DNA of 64,000 nt from a virus, in IMG/VR virus record IMGVR_UViG_3300032287_001974, positions 21,633 through 85,632 of that record, one strand, 5' to 3'. Position numbers and translations under genes: made by a program. Positions 47,962-56,441 of this stretch are shown one piece after another. The first letter of the stretch is position 1. Every line of letters begins with the position of its first letter. Under the pieces are notes generated by a model. It saw nothing but the letters and a program-made list of their open reading frames with translations, searched no databases and was not told where the DNA came from.

Positions 47962-48225
47962 TTGCTAGCACGAGGTGCAGCAGCAGTAGGACTCCGTGGC
48001 GCAGCCGCAGGAGGAGGAGCAGCCGCGGGCGGAGCAGCTGCAGGTGGCGGAGCCGCATCTGCAATCGGTACTGCGTCACGCGTCGCTATGTTTTCCAGCG
48101 CGCTTGGCGGCGGAGACGATAAGGAATCAAAAGCCCCGCCCTCAGATGCGGAACAGTACACAGCATCGGAACAAAACTCGGCAATTAGCCGTTCATCAGA
48201 GTTTAAAACGGGCGGAACTTATTAA
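47962..48225 (+). CDS. Gly/Ala-rich low-complexity protein
   Basis: An 87-residue protein beginning with Ala/Gly repeats (GAAAGGGAAAGGAAAGGG) then a charged tail. TTG 47962 is the best standard start. The frame is open back to 47941 right after the upstream TAA, in the same reading frame, with GGAGG at 47933-47937 placed for a start at or near the ATA at 47941; see findings. Hydrophobic Ala/Gly stretch could be a membrane or wall segment. Confidence 0.5.
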   Translation: MLARGAAAVGLRGAAAGGGAAAGGAAAGGGAASAIGTASRVAMFSSALGGGDDKESKAPPSDAEQYTASEQNSAISRSSEFKTGGTY

Positions 48226-48581
48226 TGCCTAATACCCCAAACGGTAAGTATGGAATGCGTGCCTGGGACAAGCCAGTAGGCGTCCCAGCTCAAGCTGCAT
48301 ACCCGCCCCAGGCATACATCGGTCCTTTTGCGTCTAACCAAGAGCGTTTATTGTCACAATCAATGGAGATTGGTAATATGACCGCAGCAGAAATACAGCA
48401 ATACGTACGACCACCGCTGCCACAGGTGGAGCTATTCCCGGATCGTTATGGCTATACCCCGTTTGAGTACAGCATTGACGACATTGTAAAGGTAACTGGT
48501 CGTTCTAACGAGCGCACGGATTACTCGCAGATCCCAAACCCGTTGCAGTCTACTAGCCGCAACACGCTGGGTCAGGTGTAA
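48225..48581 (+). CDS. Unknown protein
   Basis: A 118-residue Pro/Tyr-rich protein (PAQAAYPPQAYIGPFASN; YGYTPFEYSIDDIVKVTG). The ATG shares one base with the previous TAA. Could be a virion or scaffold-related protein; no family recognised. Confidence 0.5.
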   Translation: MPNTPNGKYGMRAWDKPVGVPAQAAYPPQAYIGPFASNQERLLSQSMEIGNMTAAEIQQYVRPPLPQVELFPDRYGYTPFEYSIDDIVKVTGRSNERTDYSQIPNPLQSTSRNTLGQV

Positions 48582-48590
48582 AATATTTAA

Positions 48591-48803
48591 ATGGTCCAGT
48601 TAAATTACGTAGATCCAACAGGCGACGGTACGCCGTACCCTACACCATACCCAGCCGGCCTGGACAAGACGATTTACAACGGGTCAGCCAACTGTAACGG
48701 CTGCGGAATCATCATGAACCCAGTTCAAGTATTAAATTCGGACATTTGCCCATCGTGCTCGCGCGAAAAAGCAGCCCGACGAGTCGCCAACAAGATGGCA
48801 TAA
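48591..48803 (+). CDS. Small zinc-ribbon protein
   Basis: A 70-residue protein: Pro/Tyr-rich start (TPYPTPYPAGLDK), then CNGCG and CPSCS making a four-Cys zinc ribbon and a basic end (EKAARRVANKMA). Unknown; probably nucleic-acid or protein binding. Confidence 0.65.
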   Translation: MVQLNYVDPTGDGTPYPTPYPAGLDKTIYNGSANCNGCGIIMNPVQVLNSDICPSCSREKAARRVANKMA

Positions 48804-48811
48804 GGAGAATT

Positions 48812-48970
48812 ATGGCAGCCCCAGACCGCGCTAAAGACCCAAAGCGTACGTTTAATCACCCACTTGACGCCCTGCGTTACCACGTTTCTGGTGCCGTAGA
48901 GCGCGGGGAAAAAGAACCTATCGTCGAGGTTCCCGTTTCAAAGAGCCCGAAAGGGAAAAAGGACAAATAA
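48812..48970 (+). CDS. Small basic protein
   Basis: A 52-residue protein (DRAKDPKRTFNHPLDALRYH; end SKSPKGKKDK). AAGGAG lies six bases before ATG 48812, which is preferred over an ATG 66 bases upstream inside the previous gene. Unknown. Confidence 0.6.
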   Translation: MAAPDRAKDPKRTFNHPLDALRYHVSGAVERGEKEPIVEVPVSKSPKGKKDK

Positions 48971-48972
48971 TC

Positions 48973-49179
48973 ATGGCAGTAAACAAGTCGCGTTCGGAGA
49001 ACGCAAGCCTACTAGAAGGCGCAACTGACGGTAAGTACCGCAAGGCACGCCCTAACACTACTGTCGCACCAGGAATGGGCGACCAGCTAGTTAAGCAAGA
49101 TCGCTCGGGCCTACACCCGTACTGGAACTACGGTTTTGTAAACAGCGAAGCACCAGACAAGCGCAACCCAGGAAAGTAA
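48973..49179 (+). CDS. Small protein, unknown
   Basis: A 68-residue protein (NKSRSENASLLEGATDGKYR; LHPYWNYGFVNSEAP) in the run of short genes at 48-50 kb. Unknown; starts two bases after the previous stop. Confidence 0.55.
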   Translation: MAVNKSRSENASLLEGATDGKYRKARPNTTVAPGMGDQLVKQDRSGLHPYWNYGFVNSEAPDKRNPGK

Positions 49180-49181
49180 TT

Positions 49182-49547
49182 GTGGAGCCCCAAGAACCTC
49201 AGCTAGACCCTAATAGCAAGGACAAACGGGCACAACCTGATCCAATTACAATGAGGTTTGAGAAACCAGAGCCAACAACTTTAGCAGACCTAAAAGTTGA
49301 TTCTGTTACAGGCAACTACAAGGGAACCAAGTCTACTGAGGCCGGAAAAGAAGTTGATACTAAGGCTGAAATTTCTAAAATTAGGGCAGATAGAACAAGA
49401 AACGCCGAGGCTTCTGCATCGGCTAGACAATTTATTCAGGAACACTCAGACGAAATAACAGCAATGCGAGCCCCTAAACCAAGCAAAAGATATGTTAACT
49501 ACATGAAAAAGAAACTTGCCGCAGAAAAAGCGGCACGTGAGAAGTAA
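49182..49547 (+). CDS. Charged helical protein
   Basis: A 121-residue protein starting at GTG 49182, rich in Lys, Glu and Ala (AGKEVDTKAEISKIRADRTR; NYMKKKLAAEKAAREK). Possible coiled coil at the end. Unknown. Confidence 0.55.
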   Translation: MEPQEPQLDPNSKDKRAQPDPITMRFEKPEPTTLADLKVDSVTGNYKGTKSTEAGKEVDTKAEISKIRADRTRNAEASASARQFIQEHSDEITAMRAPKPSKRYVNYMKKKLAAEKAAREK

Positions 49548-49579
49548 ACTGAATAAGCACCAAATAAAGGAAAGTAATC

Positions 49580-50272
49580 ATGCCACAGCCAGGTAGACAA
49601 GAATTAAGCCGCGTAGAAGTTAACAAGGCTAAAGCGGACGGAACTAAAGACAACCGTCGTAAGAGCCCGCTTCGTGTTGAAACCCAGACTAAGACCGCCG
49701 CTGAAAAAGTAATTAAGGCCGGTAAAAAGCGCGCTGAAATGACTGTCGATCCTAATCTGGGGTTGGACCTACAGCCAGCTAAGCAAATGAGTGCCGCTGC
49801 CGCTGCTAAAGCCGACATGAAAGCCGCTGGCTGGACACGCGTTACAACACGCGAAGCCGTAGCAAAGACCATGGCAGACACCGCTGCATCAAAACCAAAA
49901 CGCGTTACAGAAGCCGCTGACATGGTACAGATGCGCGAACTACAAGGCCGTCAAGTAGGCCACCTTGAGCAAGCCCAGAAGCGTTTTGAGTCGGCCCCGG
50001 CTGGCGCAGACAAAGAAAAATTGCGCAGACAAATTGGTCGTTCCATGCAGTCGGGAATTGTCCCTCACACCTCAAGCATCACCCAACTAGCGTGCCAAAC
50101 CCCTAATTGTGATAAAAGCGTTAAACTTGCTGGAGACATTAACGACCAGCCTAACGGCGACGTGGTATGTAATGACTGCTACAACAAGGGCGACAAGGCC
50201 GGTGCAGAGTACCGTGACCGCCCTGAGAACGTAGCCGGCAGCGTCAGTGGATCACGCCGTAGCCGCGGCTAA
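49580..50272 (+). CDS. Lys/Ala-rich protein with zinc-binding end
   Basis: A 230-residue protein. The first ~150 residues are helical and basic (SRVEVNKAKADGTKDNRR; RQVGHLEQAQKRFESA). The end CQTPNCDKSV and CNDCYNKG supply four Cys for a zinc site. AAGGAA lies before ATG 49580. Unknown; DNA binding is possible. Confidence 0.6.
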   Translation: MPQPGRQELSRVEVNKAKADGTKDNRRKSPLRVETQTKTAAEKVIKAGKKRAEMTVDPNLGLDLQPAKQMSAAAAAKADMKAAGWTRVTTREAVAKTMADTAASKPKRVTEAADMVQMRELQGRQVGHLEQAQKRFESAPAGADKEKLRRQIGRSMQSGIVPHTSSITQLACQTPNCDKSVKLAGDINDQPNGDVVCNDCYNKGDKAGAEYRDRPENVAGSVSGSRRSRG

Positions 50273-50327
50273 CATTACAATTAAAACAATTATGATAGGC
50301 TAAACACCTATTTACTAGGAGCATTAT

Positions 50328-50840
50328 ATGAGCAACCTTGCTGAACAAGAACCGCATTTCCGCTTACTCGTTTGCCGTACCTGCAGCACCATCGAAGAGC
50401 TACCAGGTGCAGACGAAGACCCAGGCGATACCCTGCTAACCATAGCAGCAGAGCGTCACAGCGACACCCACTACGGAGTTCTATGGAACGTGCCAAAGGG
50501 TATTTGGATGGCCCCAAAGATGAAAGAAGCCGTAATCGAGCAGATTCACGGCAAGATTGGTTCGGGCCTTGATTCGTTTGGAACTAAGTTCTATGAAACA
50601 AAGAGTCAGTTTAGCGAAGACGCTATGACCTGTTTCAGCCTCCACAATCGTCCTGCTGGTCAGTGCTATGACTACAAGACTGAGAAGAAGTGGCTATCCC
50701 CAAAGACCGAACAAGAGCGCCGCGCTGCGGGCCTACCGGTAGAAGCACGCGGCCCTAAGATTTATCTATGCGACTTCTGCCCAGTTAAATCCTTTAATAT
50801 GAAAAAACACAACGAAGCAACAGGAGCGTACAACGACTAA
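50328..50840 (+). CDS. Conserved actinophage zinc protein
   Basis: A 170-residue protein. CRTCSTIEELPGADEDPG, HYGVLWNVPKGIWM and CDFCPVKSFNMKKHNE have two Cys pairs plus a third Cys/His region. I recall the same shape in actinophage genomes of unknown function. AGGAG lies seven bases before the ATG. A short 5-bp hairpin (ATAGG/CCTAT) precedes it in the leader. Confidence 0.65.
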   Translation: MSNLAEQEPHFRLLVCRTCSTIEELPGADEDPGDTLLTIAAERHSDTHYGVLWNVPKGIWMAPKMKEAVIEQIHGKIGSGLDSFGTKFYETKSQFSEDAMTCFSLHNRPAGQCYDYKTEKKWLSPKTEQERRAAGLPVEARGPKIYLCDFCPVKSFNMKKHNEATGAYND

Positions 50841-51139
50841 TGGAACACGAAAACACCCCCGAAGAGGCAGTAGAAACTTTCGAAACCGCCTTTATCCTTA
50901 TGAAGTCGGCCGACGGTAACTGGCGCGTGACCAGCGACCTGGCCACACCCTTTGCCATTTCAGAGAGCCCAAGCCGGTCAGATGTTCGAATCGGGTGCCT
51001 AGAGATTGCCAGAATCATTGACCAGCAGGACATGGCTACTTTGGTTCTAGAAGCGCTTGAGCAAAATTCGATGACGGATAGCCAGCGGATCAGTGCCTCA
51101 ATGAGAGATGCTGTATCTAGGAGAACTTCCACCGAATAA
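50840..51139 (+). CDS. Small acidic protein
   Basis: A 99-residue protein (EDENTPEEAVETF-like; FILMKSADGNWRVTSD), acidic and helical. Its ATG shares one base with the previous TAA; no conserved features recognised. Confidence 0.55.
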   Translation: MEHENTPEEAVETFETAFILMKSADGNWRVTSDLATPFAISESPSRSDVRIGCLEIARIIDQQDMATLVLEALEQNSMTDSQRISASMRDAVSRRTSTE

Positions 51140-51149
51140 GGAGTCCACG

Positions 51150-51353
51150 ATGTTTGTTGAAATGTCATGCGCATGCGGCGCTGCACTGCAGGTTGATGGG
51201 CTTGAAGACACTTACATAATGCTTATGGGCAATCGATTCGCAGAATCACACACCGGGTGTGGGTTTGTAACTCCGCTAAACGGAGATGGGCCCAAAGTTA
51301 CCCGACGTGAGCCAATCAGGCCACGAATTTTTTTAGAAGACGACGAGGATTAA
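51150..51353 (+). CDS. Small Cys-containing protein
   Basis: A 67-residue protein (MFVEMSCACGAALQVDGLED; SHTGCGFVTPL) with Cys pairs possibly forming a zinc ribbon and an acidic end (FLEDDED). AAGGAG lies seven bases before ATG 51150. Unknown. Confidence 0.6.
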   Translation: MFVEMSCACGAALQVDGLEDTYIMLMGNRFAESHTGCGFVTPLNGDGPKVTRREPIRPRIFLEDDED

Positions 51354-52244
51354 ATGTTAGAACCAGCAGAAACTTCCTATTTCAGCCGCCCGTCGGCCGG
51401 ATTAGACCCGCGCCTGTTCAAAAGCGGAAGGTTAGATTCATCTATTAGATCCGCTATCCTACAATTGCTATTAAACCACTTAAATAGCCTCTATACGGGC
51501 GCTGAAGGCTGGTCTGAGGCATGGTTGGCCGGATCTGGTGTGTCGTATCAGTGGGCCGCTCAGCGCGAGCCTGGTGACCTTGACTGCTTGGTGGGTGTTA
51601 ACTTCCCTCGGTTCAGAGAATCAAATACACAATACCGAGGACTAAGCGATAAAGAAATTGCTGAAACCATAAATGAGGGGTTCAGAGACAGCCTACAGTC
51701 AAAGACTGAGCTATTTATGGGTACATTTGAGCTTACTTTCTATGTCAATGTCAGTTCAAATATTATCGACATCAAGCCGTATGCAGCGTACTCCTTGACA
51801 AATGACGACTGGGTTGTTACACCAAGCCCATTTGGTCAGGAAGTAGTGCCTGAGTGGGAAAAAGCCGTTGAGCGTGACCGCATGGATGCAATCGACATCC
51901 TAACTAGGTACACAACTGCTAAGAATCGCTACGAACAAGCCACAAATGACGCACTAAAAGCCAACGCACGCTCAGAAATGCGGGTAGCACAGGCTCAAGG
52001 CGTAACTTTATACGAGGGAATCCACTCAGAAAGAGCCAACGCGTTCAGTTCTAGTGGTGAGGGCTATGGCGACTTCTATAATTACCGCTGGCAATCAGGT
52101 AAAAGAACAGGCGTTGTTCAGTCACTTCGCAGCCTTAAAAAGGAAATGGAAGAGCAAGACCAAGAAATGCTATCTAAGACGTATGGTGTTGAGCTACCGG
52201 ATGCTAACACGCTCATACGTCGTGCCGCACTGCGTAAAAATTAA
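51354..52244 (+). CDS. Nucleotidyltransferase-like protein
   Basis: A 296-residue protein. LAGSGVSYQWAAQREPGD LD reads as the GS-x9-DxD motif of minimal nucleotidyltransferases, with a third acidic site near NIIDIKPYAAYSL. The C-terminal half is helical. These enzymes transfer nucleotides to proteins or RNA; many antitoxin/toxin or phage forms exist. Substrate unknown. Starts directly after the previous TAA. Confidence 0.65.
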   Translation: MLEPAETSYFSRPSAGLDPRLFKSGRLDSSIRSAILQLLLNHLNSLYTGAEGWSEAWLAGSGVSYQWAAQREPGDLDCLVGVNFPRFRESNTQYRGLSDKEIAETINEGFRDSLQSKTELFMGTFELTFYVNVSSNIIDIKPYAAYSLTNDDWVVTPSPFGQEVVPEWEKAVERDRMDAIDILTRYTTAKNRYEQATNDALKANARSEMRVAQAQGVTLYEGIHSERANAFSSSGEGYGDFYNYRWQSGKRTGVVQSLRSLKKEMEEQDQEMLSKTYGVELPDANTLIRRAALRKN

Positions 52245-52260
52245 TTAGAAGGACTATATC

Positions 52261-52722
52261 GTGGCAATTGTCGTATTTATGGACGGCGTACTTCGCTCAG
52301 AACACCGTGTGCCGATCTTTGAAGGCATCATGTTATACAAGTCTGTCAATGTCAATGGCATTGTCATGGTTGCGTGTGATGACCAGGAGGAAGCGGCGCG
52401 CTGGTGCAAAGAGCACCGTATGAACGACATAGATGGGTTTATATCTAATAAAACCGTCGGAGAATACGAAAATAAAGATTTTTTAAAGGTACAGCACCAG
52501 CAGTCTACGGGCCCAGTGCACCTGGTTATCACGGCCGACGTAGAACTAGCCAAAACTTTGCTAGAAAAAGGTATTAAAACACTACTATTCCTGCACCCTA
52601 TTTATTTAAGTGCTAAGTTTAGACCTGATGGTAGAAGCGGGCGCAAGAGTTGGGGCGACTTGGTCGGTGAACTAGACCACCAAGTAGAAATGCTATTAGA
52701 CGACAAACGAATCGATAACTAA
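52261..52722 (+). CDS. HAD-like protein (degenerate)
   Basis: A 153-residue protein from GTG 52261. The start VVFMDGVLR resembles the HAD motif DxDGTL but the first Asp is replaced by Phe/Met residues, so catalysis is doubtful. The rest is alpha/beta with EKGIKTLLFLHPIYLSA. Could be a pseudoenzyme. Unknown role. Confidence 0.55.
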   Translation: MAIVVFMDGVLRSEHRVPIFEGIMLYKSVNVNGIVMVACDDQEEAARWCKEHRMNDIDGFISNKTVGEYENKDFLKVQHQQSTGPVHLVITADVELAKTLLEKGIKTLLFLHPIYLSAKFRPDGRSGRKSWGDLVGELDHQVEMLLDDKRIDN

Positions 52723-54173
52723 TGAACATTGTTTATCTGGGCGCAGATGTGCCTAGCAATCGCCTCATCTTAGAGAATATGTCGGCCACCCATGTTGCAG
52801 TAAGTGTTTGGGGTTTGATTCGCCGAGGGCTACCTAAAAATAAAAAATACCTGCTAGAAAACTATTTTCTAGACGGAGTTGAGATACATGTATACCCAGG
52901 CATCCCGGCGGCCAGCAAGCTCAGCGCGCAGGAACTGGAGGACTTTTGTGTCGAATACGAGTCATTTATTGCGGATAATCTGCACAGAATAGCATTATTT
53001 AGCGAAATTCAGCGCCCAGACCTACCTGAAGGGTTCGTAGATGCGCAGCGGATGAGCTGCTGGTCGGAAGTTCCAGAGGAAAAGTTTGCGGCGGTGTATG
53101 TAGATGGCGATTTAGAAAGCCTTGCTACCCGCTACTTAAATGTTTGTATACCGGGTGCTACCTTAGAGGCGCGGCCTGAACTTATCAGCCAGATCCGTCG
53201 CTTCGCGGACAGGCACGGAACTAAATTCCACGCTCTCGGGGTCGCTAAACCCGATTTAATGCGTAATACGCCATTTGAAACCATGTCTACCCTTGCTTGG
53301 CTGTCGCCTATGATGAGGGGCGAAACTATCGTGTGGCACGCAAACACCCTTACTCGCTACCCTAAACGCATGAAAGAGCAAGCGCGCTCGCGGTATAAGG
53401 CTGTTTACGAGCAAGCAAACTTAGACTTTGATAAGATTCTGGCTGATGACGCTACCGAGATAACTAAACTTGCTATCTGGTCGTATCAGCAGTTAGAAGC
53501 ATGGAATAACCGAACGGACGTAGTAACTATGAGTGAGCAATCATTACCCCCCGAAAATGCGGAAACACCCCCCTCTGATGTTGCTACGAGTGGTACTAAC
53601 ATGCGGAAACTTCAGGCACGAAACCCTGACGAAATTCGCACACTTCCAGTCTTAGGTGTCGAACTAACTAGGTCAATTGAAACCGACGAGAACGGCGTTG
53701 ATGTTCTGCGTGATGTGCCGATTATTAAGTCAAACAGCACTAGCCTACGAGTGTGCAACACTTGCTTTGTTAAGGATAACTGTCCTGCGTTCAAACCCGA
53801 CAACGCCTGTGCGTTTAATCTACCTGTCGAACTAAAGACCAAGGAACAATACAAGGCGTTTATTAACGCTTTCCTTGAAATGCAAGGGCAACGGGTGGCA
53901 TTCGCTAAGTTTACAGAGGACTTAAACGGCGGATATCCCGATCCTAACGTGGGTCAAGAGATGGACCGTTTCTTTAAAATGCTCAAGACAATTAAGGAAC
54001 TAGACGATTCTAAAGAAATGATTAGGATGACTGTCGAACGCTCTGGCTCGTCTGGTGTGCTGTCTGCTTTGTTCGGAGAAAGGGCCCAAAACCTTAACGA
54101 ACTTCCTAACGGCGGAGTGTCCGAAGAACAGCAAAAACAAATGTTTAAACGCATAGAACCAGACGACTCGTAG
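52722..54173 (+). CDS. Large conserved actinophage protein with Fe-S-like Cys cluster
   Basis: A 483-residue protein. The first ~260 residues are an alpha/beta domain (TIVWHANTLTRYPKRMK), perhaps a TIM barrel. The middle CNTCFVKDNCPAFKPDNAC has four Cys in C-x2-C-x5-C-x8-C spacing, suitable for an Fe-S cluster or zinc. The last ~90 residues are helical. Seen in actinophages by memory; the enzyme activity is not known. Its stop lies within a terminator hairpin. Confidence 0.6.
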   Translation: MNIVYLGADVPSNRLILENMSATHVAVSVWGLIRRGLPKNKKYLLENYFLDGVEIHVYPGIPAASKLSAQELEDFCVEYESFIADNLHRIALFSEIQRPDLPEGFVDAQRMSCWSEVPEEKFAAVYVDGDLESLATRYLNVCIPGATLEARPELISQIRRFADRHGTKFHALGVAKPDLMRNTPFETMSTLAWLSPMMRGETIVWHANTLTRYPKRMKEQARSRYKAVYEQANLDFDKILADDATEITKLAIWSYQQLEAWNNRTDVVTMSEQSLPPENAETPPSDVATSGTNMRKLQARNPDEIRTLPVLGVELTRSIETDENGVDVLRDVPIIKSNSTSLRVCNTCFVKDNCPAFKPDNACAFNLPVELKTKEQYKAFINAFLEMQGQRVAFAKFTEDLNGGYPDPNVGQEMDRFFKMLKTIKELDDSKEMIRMTVERSGSSGVLSALFGERAQNLNELPNGGVSEEQQKQMFKRIEPDDS

Positions 54174-54194
54174 TTACTACGAGTGCTGTTTTTT
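54166..54194 (+). terminator. Terminator overlapping the stop codon
   Basis: Perfect 8-bp stem ACTCGTAG-TTA-CTACGAGT whose 5' arm contains the TAG stop of the preceding gene, followed by GCTGTTTTTT. Confidence 0.88.
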
Positions 54195-54237
54195 ATATGA
54201 AACGGCATAGTCGCAAATTTATCCTCCAGAACAGGCC

Positions 54238-54264
54238 GCTGAGCCGCAGCTCAGCCGGTATACT
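54238..54264 (+). promoter_or_regulatory. Dyad operator candidate next to a -10 box
   Basis: GCTGAGC (54238-54244) and GCTCAGC (54249-54255) form a perfect 7-bp dyad with a 4-base spacer, immediately before TATACT (54259-54264). A clear -35 is missing. A regulator or attenuator in front of the reductase gene is plausible. The surrounding 54195-54300 holds nothing else. Confidence 0.45.
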
Positions 54265-54315
54265 AAATCTTCTACCCCCGCCAAAAACCCCAAAAAAGAA
54301 TAGGATGTGCTATTA

Positions 54316-56352
54316 ATGCCATTATCATTTAAATTAACCACCGACTTTGTAGACGGATACCGAGGTAAAAAAGTACCGTGGGGATACGCGGATGCTGCGG
54401 GAAACTCGGTGGGCGAGATTACCTTTATGAGAACCTACTCCCGTAAAAAAGAAGACGGAACTAAAGAAACTTGGGTAGAAGTATGCGAGCGTGTTATCAA
54501 CGGCATGTATTCGCTACAAAAAGACCACTGTAAGAACGCTCGACTCCCTTGGAATGACGCTAAGGCTCAAGCCTCTGCTAAAGAAGCATTTGACCGCCTG
54601 TTTAACCTGAAGTGGACTCCCCCTGGCCGCGGGCTCTGGGTGATGGGTACTCCGCTTGTAAATGAGCAAAAGAATAGCGCCGCTTTGCAGAACTGTGCAT
54701 TTGTTTCTACTAATGAAATGAATAAGAACAACCCTGCCAAGCCATTTGCGTTCCTTATGGAAGCGTCGATGCTGGGTGTAGGCGTTGGCTTTGACGACAA
54801 GGGCGCAGATAAAGGTTTTACTATCTACGAACCACAGGGCTTCCAGGAATACGTGATCCCAGACACGCGTGAAGGCTGGGCTGAATCTACTTCGGCTCTA
54901 ATCAATTCCTTTTTAAAGCCCGAACAACCAATTTGGGAGTTCAACTACGACCAGATTCGCCCCTTCGGAGCTCCTATCTCGACCTTTGGCGGCACAGCAG
55001 CGGGTCACGAACCGCTATTTAAATTGCATACTCTTATTAGAAACCTGTTTTGTAAGCGTGCTGGAGAATCTCTCACTCGTAAAGACATCGCCGACATCGG
55101 TAACATGATTGGTGTCTGCGTGGTATCGGGTAATGTTCGCCGTTCGGCTGAACTCTTGCTTGGTCGAATTGACGACAAAGACTTCTTGAATCTCAAGAAC
55201 CCTGCTGTGTTCCCAGAGCGTAACTCGTACGACCCAGAGAACCCAGGCTGGGCTTGGATGTCTAACAACTCGGTAGAGGTATCTGTCGGAACTGACTTTG
55301 ACCCAATCGTAGAGGGTATCGCTCTAAATGGTGAGCCTGGGGTTATCTGGATGGACACCACACGCAAGTATGGTCGTCTAGCCGACCAACCTAACAATAA
55401 AGACTGGCGTGCTGCGGGCTATAACCCATGTGCCGAGCAATCGCTTGAGTCATTCGAAATGTGCACTCTCGTAGAAACCTACCTGAACCGCCACGATTCT
55501 CTAGAGGACTACAAACGAACCCTTAAGTTTGCTTATCTCTACGCTAAGACAGTAACTCTACTGCCTACGCATTGGGAGGAAACAAATGCTATTATGCAAC
55601 GAAACCGCCGTATTGGTACTTCGATGTCTGGCGTTGCGAACTTTGCCGATCTAAACGGGCTTCCTGTACTGCGTGACTGGATGGATTCTGGCTACGCTAC
55701 TGTAATCAATTACGATAAAACCTATTCCGAGTGGCTAGGTATTCGTGAATCTATTAAGACAACCACAATTAAACCATCGGGAACTGTGTCGATTCTCTCT
55801 GGAGAGAGCCCTGGCGTGCACTGGACACCGGGCGGAGAATTCTTCCTGCGTGCCATCCGCTTTGCTAATGATGACGCTATGTTGCCTCTCTTTAAAATGG
55901 CTAACTACCGCGTAGAACCTGCGAGTGAATCTCCAAATACTACATCTGTGGTCTTTTTCCCTATTAAATCTCTCGCAAAACGCTCTGAGAAAGATGTTTC
56001 TATCTTCGAGAAGGCTTCTCTCGCAGCGACGGCTCAGCGTTACTGGTCAGATAACTCTGTTTCTGTTACAGTTTCGTTCGATTCAAATACAGAAAAAGAC
56101 TCTGTTGGAACTGTGCTACACATGTTCGACGGCCAGCTCAAGACTGTATCTTTCTTGCCTATGGGTAACCATGTGTATCCTCAAATGCCATACACGCAAA
56201 TAACTGGCGAGGAATACGAGGAATACGCTAAGGAACTGTTCCCTATCGACTTCGCTGGTATCTACGCTGGCTTGGGTAGTGACGCTATCGGCGAGGCTTA
56301 TTGTACGACTGACGCTTGCGAGATTAAACTAATCACCGAGAACCAAAAGTAA
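54316..56352 (+). CDS. Class II (B12-dependent) ribonucleoside-triphosphate reductase
   Basis: A 678-residue monomeric RTPR-type enzyme that makes dNTPs using adenosylcobalamin. Motifs: LQNCAFV (first redox Cys), NPCAEQSLESFEMCTL (active-site Cys, Glu and second redox Cys), SGVANFADLNG and TTIKPSGTVSILSGESPG. The C-terminus has CTTDACEIKL with a Cys pair that passes electrons. ATG 54316 follows AGGATG. Long for a phage gene; it raises nucleotide supply during replication. NrdH at 34.1 kb may be the electron donor. Confidence 0.95.
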   Translation: MPLSFKLTTDFVDGYRGKKVPWGYADAAGNSVGEITFMRTYSRKKEDGTKETWVEVCERVINGMYSLQKDHCKNARLPWNDAKAQASAKEAFDRLFNLKWTPPGRGLWVMGTPLVNEQKNSAALQNCAFVSTNEMNKNNPAKPFAFLMEASMLGVGVGFDDKGADKGFTIYEPQGFQEYVIPDTREGWAESTSALINSFLKPEQPIWEFNYDQIRPFGAPISTFGGTAAGHEPLFKLHTLIRNLFCKRAGESLTRKDIADIGNMIGVCVVSGNVRRSAELLLGRIDDKDFLNLKNPAVFPERNSYDPENPGWAWMSNNSVEVSVGTDFDPIVEGIALNGEPGVIWMDTTRKYGRLADQPNNKDWRAAGYNPCAEQSLESFEMCTLVETYLNRHDSLEDYKRTLKFAYLYAKTVTLLPTHWEETNAIMQRNRRIGTSMSGVANFADLNGLPVLRDWMDSGYATVINYDKTYSEWLGIRESIKTTTIKPSGTVSILSGESPGVHWTPGGEFFLRAIRFANDDAMLPLFKMANYRVEPASESPNTTSVVFFPIKSLAKRSEKDVSIFEKASLAATAQRYWSDNSVSVTVSFDSNTEKDSVGTVLHMFDGQLKTVSFLPMGNHVYPQMPYTQITGEEYEEYAKELFPIDFAGIYAGLGSDAIGEAYCTTDACEIKLITENQK

Positions 56353-56374
56353 GCCCAACCTAACAAGACGCAAA

Positions 56375-56404
56375 AGAGCCCCTAGCAAAACTGCTAGGGG
56401 CTCT
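56375..56404. terminator. Strong bidirectional terminator
   Basis: A perfect 13-bp stem AGAGCCCCTAGCA / TGCTAGGGGCTCT with loop AAAC. It lies between the plus-strand reductase gene and the minus-strand block and should stop both. Confidence 0.9.
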
Positions 56405-56441
56405 CTGCCTTTTCTATCTCTCTACTTACAGAATAAGTTTA

